Positions 22,133 through 27,480 of a stretch of 27,480 nt of DNA are shown here, in pieces. This DNA comes from Phycisphaerae bacterium. GTDB lineage: Bacteria > Planctomycetota > Phycisphaerae > Phycisphaerales > SM1A02. The position numbers and the translations under genes were made by a program. The number at the start of each line of letters is the position of its first letter. Within the stretch, counting starts at the first letter, position 1. The stretch covers positions 1 through 27,480 of the forward strand of contig JABJDN010000144.1 in NCBI GenBank assembly GCA_018665385.1, in the 5' to 3' direction. Below the pieces are notes generated by a model, which saw only the letters and a list, made by a program, of their open reading frames with translations, did no database searches and was not told where the DNA came from.

Positions 22133-22543
22133 TTACACGGATTGCAATACATCGATCGACTGGAAAAACCAGGAAAAGAGCAAATCTGCAATTTGGCAGA
22201 ATATTGCTATGAAGAATGTAAGCAAAATAACTAGGATTGTTGAGCCAATAATTTCTCTCTTCGTTGACCAATTTACTTTTCTCATCTCCCCTTCGGTTGC
22301 AATCATAAAGTCAACAAATTTTTGTTTGCGACCAATGAGCCAAAAGCCAATGAGAGCAAATGTAACACCGACGATAATCGCTGCTGCACCTTGTACATAT
22401 ACTGTTTCGATTTCGCCGAATTTTATAACTGCGAGTTGCTCTGAGAGCCACACAATTCCCATTAGGACAAGCAAAAAGAAGCCAATTGCTGACATCATCC
22501 GTACCCAGTAGCCTTGTCCTGATTTGTAAATGCTTGCGCTCAT
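22133..22543 (-). CDS. secE: Preprotein translocase subunit SecE
   Basis: A 136-residue SecE, an essential inner-membrane subunit of SecYEG. Three hydrophobic segments are seen: about 19-37 (GFFLLVLMGIVWLSEQL), 49-71 (GAAAIIVGVTFALIGFWL), and the conserved C-terminal one after EMRKVNWSTKREIIGSTILVILL, the diagnostic SecE motif in which an amphipathic helix precedes the last span. The three-span form is like E. coli. The ATG at 22543 is chosen because a longer reading would run through tRNA-Trp. Only 15 nt separate it from nusG. Confidence 0.95.
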   Translation of the reverse strand: MSASIYKSGQGYWVRMMSAIGFFLLVLMGIVWLSEQLAVIKFGEIETVYVQGAAAIIVGVTFALIGFWLIGRKQKFVDFMIATEGEMRKVNWSTKREIIGSTILVILLTFFIAIFCQIADLLFSWFFQSIDVLQSV

Positions 22544-22573
22544 GTTGTTCTCTTGTTCCTTGTCTAACCAAAC

Positions 22574-22645
<72 letters not shown>

Positions 22646-22649
22646 CCAT

Positions 22650-22669
22650 GCACTCGCAAACGCGAGTGC
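22650..22669 (-). other. Hairpin between rpmG and tRNA-Trp
   Basis: GCACTCGC and GCGAGTGC form a perfect 8-bp stem with a 4-nt loop, 4 nt from the tRNA 5' end. No T-run follows. It probably serves processing or mRNA 3'-end protection. Confidence 0.6.
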
Positions 22670-22674
22670 GTAAT

Positions 22675-22851
22675 TTATTTCCGCTTAATCTTGTGAAGTG
22701 TATGCTTGCGAAGACGAGGACAATATTTTTTATAGCCTTCCTTCACCTTCTCATCAATACCACCTTTAACACGGATGCTTGTTCGATAATTCAAGTCACC
22801 TGTCTCAGTGCATTGAAGCCAAACGTATTCTCTATCTGTTGATCTAGCCAT
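22675..22851 (-). CDS. rpmG: Ribosomal protein L33
   Basis: A 58-residue protein read from the minus strand, short but clear: it starts MARSTDREYVWLQCTE and contains NYRTS and YKKYCPRLRKHTLHKIKRK, the last being the hallmark L33 C-terminus. In zinc-binding (C+) L33 there are two CxxC pairs. Here one Cys of each pair survives (C14 in CTET and C44 in CPRL), so it cannot hold zinc in the usual way and looks like a half-decayed form. The middle (RVKGGIDEKVKEGY) is more charged than in E. coli. It lies between tuf and tRNA-Trp. TATATA lies 5 nt before its ATG and could be a weak internal promoter. Confidence 0.92.
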   Translation of the reverse strand: MARSTDREYVWLQCTETGDLNYRTSIRVKGGIDEKVKEGYKKYCPRLRKHTLHKIKRK

Positions 22852-22880
22852 TTTGGTATATACCTCTCAAGTACGGATTA

Positions 22881-22911
22881 CCCTTACAGAGTGAGTTACA
22901 CTCTGTAAGGG
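22881..22911 (-). other. Strong hairpin between tuf and rpmG
   Basis: CCCTTACAGAGTG and CACTCTGTAAGGG form a perfect 13-bp stem with a 5-nt loop, 12 nt after the tuf stop. Only GTAATCC follows on the minus strand, so it lacks the U-tract of an intrinsic terminator. It may stabilise the tuf 3' end or attenuate readthrough. Confidence 0.7.
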
Positions 22912-22923
22912 AATACATCCATA

Positions 22924-24123
<1,200 letters not shown>

Positions 24124-24147
24124 CGCGAGTTCTCCGTTCCAGTTGAG

Positions 24148-24156
24148 GTTATAACA
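24148..24156 (-). promoter_or_regulatory. Candidate extended -10 promoter of tuf
   Basis: TGTTATAAC on the minus strand (TGn plus TATAAC, 5/6 match), 24 nt before the tuf ATG. No matching -35 is seen. It would give a short leader carrying the GGAG ribosome site, so tuf may have its own promoter in addition to readthrough from tRNA-Thr. Confidence 0.45.
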
Positions 24157-24220
24157 ACAACTGTGATTTCCATTCTCTGTCGGTGACTCACAATGAATCA
24201 GTCCGACACCATCTGTTTAA

Positions 24221-24245
24221 GTTGTCGTAGACCTTCTACGACAAC
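24221..24245 (-). other. Strong hairpin between tRNA-Thr and tuf
   Basis: GTTGTCGTAGA and TCTACGACAAC form a perfect 11-bp stem with a 3-nt loop, 12 nt downstream of tRNA-Thr. No U-tract follows (TTAAACAG). It could define the tRNA precursor 3' side or act as an attenuator before tuf. Confidence 0.65.
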
Positions 24246-24257
24246 AACTATACCTAA

Positions 24258-24328
<71 letters not shown>

Positions 24329-24420
24329 AATTTGGGATCCGCTAGCATTTCGACCATCCTTGGCCAAGTGGTAAATCTCCGACTTACCTCCCCCAAAGTT
24401 CCCCCTGCATTAGCCCCTGA
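24329..24420 (-). promoter_or_regulatory. Presumed promoter region of tRNA-Thr
   Basis: This gap lies between a clear terminator and tRNA-Thr, so the tRNA-tuf unit must start here. The best candidate is TTGGCC, 17 nt, then TAGCGG preceded by TGC, but the -10 match is poor. A 10-bp palindrome CTTGGCCAAG overlaps the -35. No gene is seen in 24329-24556. Confidence 0.3.
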
Positions 24421-24423
24421 TTT

Positions 24424-24447
24424 AAAAACCGTCCTCATGGAGGACGG
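24424..24447 (-). terminator. Intrinsic terminator of the pseudopilin gene
   Basis: On the minus strand CCGTCCTC, a 3-nt loop and GAGGACGG form a perfect GC-rich 8-bp stem followed directly by TTTTT. It lies 109 nt after the pseudopilin stop and ends that transcript before tRNA-Thr. Confidence 0.85.
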
Positions 24448-24556
24448 AAGGGAAAGTGTAGCGAAATTCAACAAAAACGCAACCCCTCTGCCATCGCATA
24501 AGTCAAATAATATGCACTACAGGGGCCAACAACCCCGTTATCTGGCTAAAAATGGG

Positions 24557-25501
24557 TTATGGCGTTGGTTTGCGGCGAGTCAATTGATGGACTCTAATTC
24601 CCTGACCATACAAAGTGGGGTCAAAACCGGGTGGAATTGGATCCGATGGCCCACGTTCTGACCACCGAGCAACTCTTTGTATTGAACCATCGAGCATCAA
24701 CATAAGGCATTCATCGCCGTACCGAAAATCAATTTCACACGCTTCGTTGAGAGAATCTTGGTGGATGGGGCCGTCCACAGTTCCAGCAGTTGCGACCCAA
24801 GGTTCAGGTTCGTCTGAAATAGTTGTGCCCGTTTTTGAATCCACTAAATACACCGAGCGGCCCGGGGAATGCAACATCGCATAGGTGTAGTATTTGTCTA
24901 ACGTGGATGATGTGTCGCCATCCGCGTCGTTATCACTTCGAGAGTCAAAGAAATCATTTGCCGCAAAATATCCTGGGTAATCAGCATCTGGACCAGTTGT
25001 ATTATTGAATGTTGAACGAAATGGATGACTAAACGATTTGTGTACATCGTATATATCGTTATCAGGCGAATCAGATTCCCAGCGCAGTGTTGCCATTGAG
25101 TCATTCTCGTCGTACGTGTCGCGCAAACCAAACGTTTGATGCATATTGTTATCTGTCCAAAGAATATCCGCCCACGTTCCTTGATATTGACCTCGGGTCA
25201 TTGCATCGTTCGCATTGTCATCAGGAGCATTTGCATCTCTGCGAATTGTAACTGGCGTTCCCGATGCAGCCTCATCAATGTAATCAAATTGACTTGGAAG
25301 AACACGGTCGTTATTTTCACCCGACCAGAGAGACATCCACTGACCAATTTCTTTAAGCTTCACGTTTACTTTTGCTGTTTTTGCGGCATCTTGACTTCCG
25401 CTCAACGCGACCATTAAAAAAGAAACTAACACCGCGATGATGGACACTACGACGAGTATCTCGACAATTGTGAACGCGCGATGGAATGGTTGTTTTTTCA
25501 T
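24557..25501 (-). CDS. Type II secretion/type IV pilin-like pseudopilin
   Basis: A 314-residue protein with a class III prepilin signal: a basic leader MKKQPFHRA, then FTIVEILVVVSIIAVLVSFLMV with Glu at mature position +5. The residue before the cleavage site is Ala9 rather than the usual Gly. After the hydrophobic helix come GSQDAAKTAKVNVKLKEIGQWM (pilin alpha1 extension) and a large, Asp/Asn-rich exported domain. Near the C-terminus, MLMLDGSIQRVARW resembles the DG segment of the abundant planctomycete prepilin-like proteins. By family knowledge it is cleaved by a prepilin peptidase and polymerised by a PilB/GspE ATPase such as the one at 8258-9970. ATG 25501 is chosen over TTG 25525 because the promoter places the transcript start downstream of the TTG. 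Confidence 0.85.
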   Translation of the reverse strand: MKKQPFHRAFTIVEILVVVSIIAVLVSFLMVALSGSQDAAKTAKVNVKLKEIGQWMSLWSGENNDRVLPSQFDYIDEAASGTPVTIRRDANAPDDNANDAMTRGQYQGTWADILWTDNNMHQTFGLRDTYDENDSMATLRWESDSPDNDIYDVHKSFSHPFRSTFNNTTGPDADYPGYFAANDFFDSRSDNDADGDTSSTLDKYYTYAMLHSPGRSVYLVDSKTGTTISDEPEPWVATAGTVDGPIHQDSLNEACEIDFRYGDECLMLMLDGSIQRVARWSERGPSDPIPPGFDPTLYGQGIRVHQLTRRKPTP

Positions 25502-25526
25502 AATGTTGTTCAATCCCTGCTTCAAC

Positions 25527-25554
25527 AGTGTACGCCTTCTAGTAAATCTGTCAA
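25527..25554 (-). promoter_or_regulatory. Sigma70-type promoter of the pseudopilin gene
   Basis: TTGACA (25549-25554, perfect consensus), a 16-nt spacer and TACACT (25527-25532) on the minus strand, between the rho stop and the pseudopilin ATG. The predicted start gives a leader of about 18-20 nt containing AGGGA. Confidence 0.65.
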
Positions 25555-25561
25555 CTATCCA

Positions 25562-26992
25562 TTATCCAAGGTTCATAGTCATTAAGAATTCTGCATTTGA
25601 ATTTGTTTTCACCATTCTAGTGCGTAACATCTCCATTGCTTCGACTGGGCTCATGTCGCTTACTACTTTGCGTAAACGACCTACTAGCTCAAATTCTTTC
25701 GGGTCAAGTAATAACTCTTCTCGACGTGTGCCAGATGCTGCAATATCAATTGCAGGCCAAATTCGTTTGTCCACAAGTTTCCGAGTCAGGTGTAATTCGG
25801 AGTTGCCTGTGCCTTTGAATTCTTCAAAAATGACTTCGTCCGCTTTTGATCCGGTATCTACAAGTGCTGAACCGATGATTGTGAGCGAACCGCCATCTTC
25901 AATATTTCGAGCGGAGCCAAAGAATTTCTTTGGGCGGATAAGGGCCTTCGAGTCAACGCCGCCTGTGCCAATTTTCCCGGAGGAAGGCATGCCGTTGTTA
26001 TACCCACGGGCAAGTCTTGTGATGGAGTCCATAAGAATGACAACGTCGTCGCCAAACTCAACCATACGTCGTGCCTTTTCCATCACCATTTCAGCAACTT
26101 GAATGTGACGCGATGCTTCTTCGTCAAATGTACTTGCAACAACTTCGACGCTATCTGGTGTACTACGTTTGAAGTCTGTCACTTCTTCCGGACGTTCATC
26201 AACAAGTAAAACAATAACGTGCACTTCTGGGTGATTCTTTGCAATTGCATTAGTCATTCGTTGCAACAACACAGTTTTACCAGTACGAGGTGGTGCAACG
26301 ATTAATGCGCGCTGCCCGAAACCCATTGGTGCAACAAGATCGATGACACGCGTTTCAATAATTTCACTTTCAGTTTCAAGGTGAATTCGTGAATCAGGAT
26401 GCAACGGAATAAGATTTTCGAATGTTGAAATGTCGTGAACATCTTTGGGGTCTCTGCCGTTAATTGCTTCAACTCGCAACATTGCAAAATACGTTTCAGT
26501 TTCTTTCGGTGGACGAATCAAACCACGAATCACTTGGCCCTTTCGTAAACCAAACCGTCGAATTTGTGATGGGCTTACATACACGTCGTCTGGGGATGCT
26601 ACGTACGAATACTCTGGGCTTCGCAGGAAGCCGTATCCATCGGTCATTATTTCCAACGTGCCTTCGCCAATCATGAGGCCTTGCCTATTTGCCTGTGCTT
26701 TTAGAATTTCGAAGACTAGTTTTTGGCGAGGCATTTCTGCCCAGTTTTCTACCTTTTCTTTCTTGGCAACTTCACCCAACTTCTTGCCCTTCATGTGCTG
26801 AAGTGCTGCAAGGTCAAAACCATCTTTCTTCGCTTTGTCGTACTTCTTTTGCGCAGCTTCAGTTAATTTTGAATCAAGCGATGCTGCTTCGGCCTCAAGT
26901 TCTTCGTCTGATGGAACTTCACCTGGCTTTAAGGACATTGTTGCAATGCCACCTCCGCCTGTCTTTTTACGTCGTCTTCGTTTCTTTGCCAT
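25562..26992 (-). CDS. rho: Transcription termination factor Rho
   Basis: A 476-residue hexameric RNA helicase. The N-terminus begins with an unusual basic run (AKKRRRRKKTGGGG) and an acidic linker. The RNA-binding cold-shock domain contains GYGFLRSPEYSYVASPDDVYVSPSQIRRF. The motor has Walker A APPRTGKT, LLVDERPEEVTDF, Walker B VILMDSITRLARGYN, the R/Q-loop region SGKIGTGGVDSKAL and FEEFKGTGN. The ATG at 26992 is chosen over one 39 nt upstream because AGGA sits 8 nt before it. The leader between coaE and rho carries two hairpins, suggesting leader-level regulation; Rho autoregulation is known in other bacteria. The pseudopilin gene follows with its own promoter. Confidence 0.97.
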   Translation of the reverse strand: MAKKRRRRKKTGGGGIATMSLKPGEVPSDEELEAEAASLDSKLTEAAQKKYDKAKKDGFDLAALQHMKGKKLGEVAKKEKVENWAEMPRQKLVFEILKAQANRQGLMIGEGTLEIMTDGYGFLRSPEYSYVASPDDVYVSPSQIRRFGLRKGQVIRGLIRPPKETETYFAMLRVEAINGRDPKDVHDISTFENLIPLHPDSRIHLETESEIIETRVIDLVAPMGFGQRALIVAPPRTGKTVLLQRMTNAIAKNHPEVHVIVLLVDERPEEVTDFKRSTPDSVEVVASTFDEEASRHIQVAEMVMEKARRMVEFGDDVVILMDSITRLARGYNNGMPSSGKIGTGGVDSKALIRPKKFFGSARNIEDGGSLTIIGSALVDTGSKADEVIFEEFKGTGNSELHLTRKLVDKRIWPAIDIAASGTRREELLLDPKEFELVGRLRKVVSDMSPVEAMEMLRTRMVKTNSNAEFLMTMNLG

Positions 26993-27007
26993 TTTGCTTT
27001 TCCTAAC

Positions 27008-27025
27008 AATCCCTAAAAAGGGATT
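27008..27025 (-). promoter_or_regulatory. Hairpin next to the rho ribosome site
   Basis: AATCCCT and AGGGATT form a perfect 7-bp stem with a 4-nt loop, ending 3 nt before the AGGA site of rho. It could influence initiation on rho mRNA. Confidence 0.45.
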
Positions 27026-27056
27026 TCTCACTTTGCGCCGAATTGCGCTGTTTGTT

Positions 27057-27081
27057 GATTACCCAAAAAATTTGGGTAATC
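27057..27081 (-). other. Strong hairpin between coaE and rho
   Basis: GATTACCCAAA and TTTGGGTAATC form a perfect 11-bp stem with a 3-nt loop, about 32 nt after the coaE stop. The following sequence (AACAAACAG) has no U-tract, so it is at best an attenuator or 3'-end stabiliser. Confidence 0.55.
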
Positions 27082-27113
27082 ACTCTTTAAATATTCAGGG
27101 GGATTAGCAACTT

Positions 27114-27480
27114 TTATGATTGCCGTCGTATTTCTTCAAGGATTTCGCTCACTTGTGCGTGTACCGCATCAAGGTTGCCCTCGTTGGTGACTATATAATC
27201 GGCTTTTTTTTGCTTCTTGTCAAGTGGCAATTGGGCAGCTTCTCGTTCTTGTAAGTCTTGTTTTGACCAATCCCTGCTTTCAGTGACTCGTTTCAAACGA
27301 GTTTCAAACGGCACATGCACAAAAACAATGGTATCGCAAAGCGCATCTAAGCCACTTTCGATGAGTAACGGGGCGTCTATTACAAGGCCCGCTGTCGAAG
27401 AACTCGCTTTTGAAAACTGTTCTTCTTGCAATGAGCGCGCAAGGGGGTGAAGTAATGCTTCAAGACGCTTTCTTTCGTCC
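27114..27480 (-). CDS. coaE: Dephospho-CoA kinase, C-terminal part, 5' end beyond the window
   Basis: The reading frame stays open to the window edge, giving about 122 C-terminal residues of a P-loop kinase that phosphorylates dephospho-CoA, the last step of CoA synthesis. Visible motifs are RLEALLHPLA (the conserved LExxxHP), GLVIDAPLLIESGLDALCDTIVFV (DIPLLFE-like), ETRLKRVTESRDWS, REAAQLPLDKKQKKADYIVTNEGNLD (the R..xQ...K...ADxVI.N.G block) and a final helix. The P-loop lies outside the window. It is followed by a 121-nt leader and rho, so the two may be co-transcribed. Confidence 0.92.
   Translation of the reverse strand, partial: DERKRLEALLHPLARSLQEEQFSKASSSTAGLVIDAPLLIESGLDALCDTIVFVHVPFETRLKRVTESRDWSKQDLQEREAAQLPLDKKQKKADYIVTNEGNLDAVHAQVSEILEEIRRQS

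Noticed and set aside
24355..24385. tRNA-like D-arm (GGCCAAGTGGTAA) on the plus strand
   Set aside because: It resembles the D arm of tRNA-Cys, but no anticodon stem, T arm or acceptor pairing follows. Probably chance overlap with the CTTGGCCAAG palindrome.
24332..24661. Plus-strand open frame of 109 codons across the terminator region
   Set aside because: It overlaps the pseudopilin 3' end and the terminator hairpin, has no ribosome site or promoter, and its product shows no recognisable features.

Overview
The window most resembles a chromosomal segment of a planctomycete, probably a Phycisphaerae-like marine lineage with moderate base composition. This is an inference from several traits: a type I signal peptidase with a very large insertion, a PSP1/RicT protein with a long Lys/Arg tail, futalosine-pathway menaquinone synthesis (MqnB), a planctomycete-style pseudopilin and a PilM-N-O-P-B assembly cluster. 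No insertion sequence, prophage, CRISPR array or resistance island is visible. The content is housekeeping plus lineage-specific envelope genes, packed tightly with many 1-8 nt overlaps.

Layout. 1-1293 (+): the 3' part of an acyl-CoA carboxylase carboxyltransferase gene, overlapped by an SDR gene. 1365-3093 (-): ispF, a small Mesh1-like HD hydrolase and a LolA-like periplasmic protein, in overlapping order. 3143-3985: a small secreted protein (+) and a small membrane protein (-). 4034-8125 (+): isobutyryl-CoA-mutase-type large subunit, hisS, mqnB and a DUF456 membrane protein. 8258-17124 (-): der, a PSP1 protein, lepB, pilM, pilN, pilO, a pilP/gspC-like gene and a pilB/gspE ATPase, which together look like a pilus or type II secretion assembly platform. 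17208-19393 (+): gmk overlapped by a secreted protein of unknown function. 19403-21289 (-): moxR followed by an outer-membrane beta-barrel gene. 21422-24328 (-): the classic tRNA-Thr, tuf, rpmG, tRNA-Trp, secE, nusG order. 24557-27480 (-): coaE (cut by the window edge), rho and a pseudopilin gene with its own consensus promoter and terminator.

Three observations deserve most attention. First, at least seven transcription units have a -10-like hexamer (TACAAT, TATACT, TATCGT and similar) exactly 6-7 nt before the ATG. This points to leaderless mRNAs for operon-first genes, whereas internal pil-cluster genes carry strong GGAGG ribosome sites. Second, a previously unlabelled intergenic repeat of about 75 nt occurs twice (8134-8211 and 21313-21391), each time just 3' of a minus-strand gene. 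The second copy sits where rplK would normally follow nusG. Third, the tuf-nusG unit has a strong hairpin at each of three junctions.

No stretch above 300 bases lacks a gene. The longest gap (24329-24556) holds a clear intrinsic terminator and the presumed tRNA-Thr promoter region.
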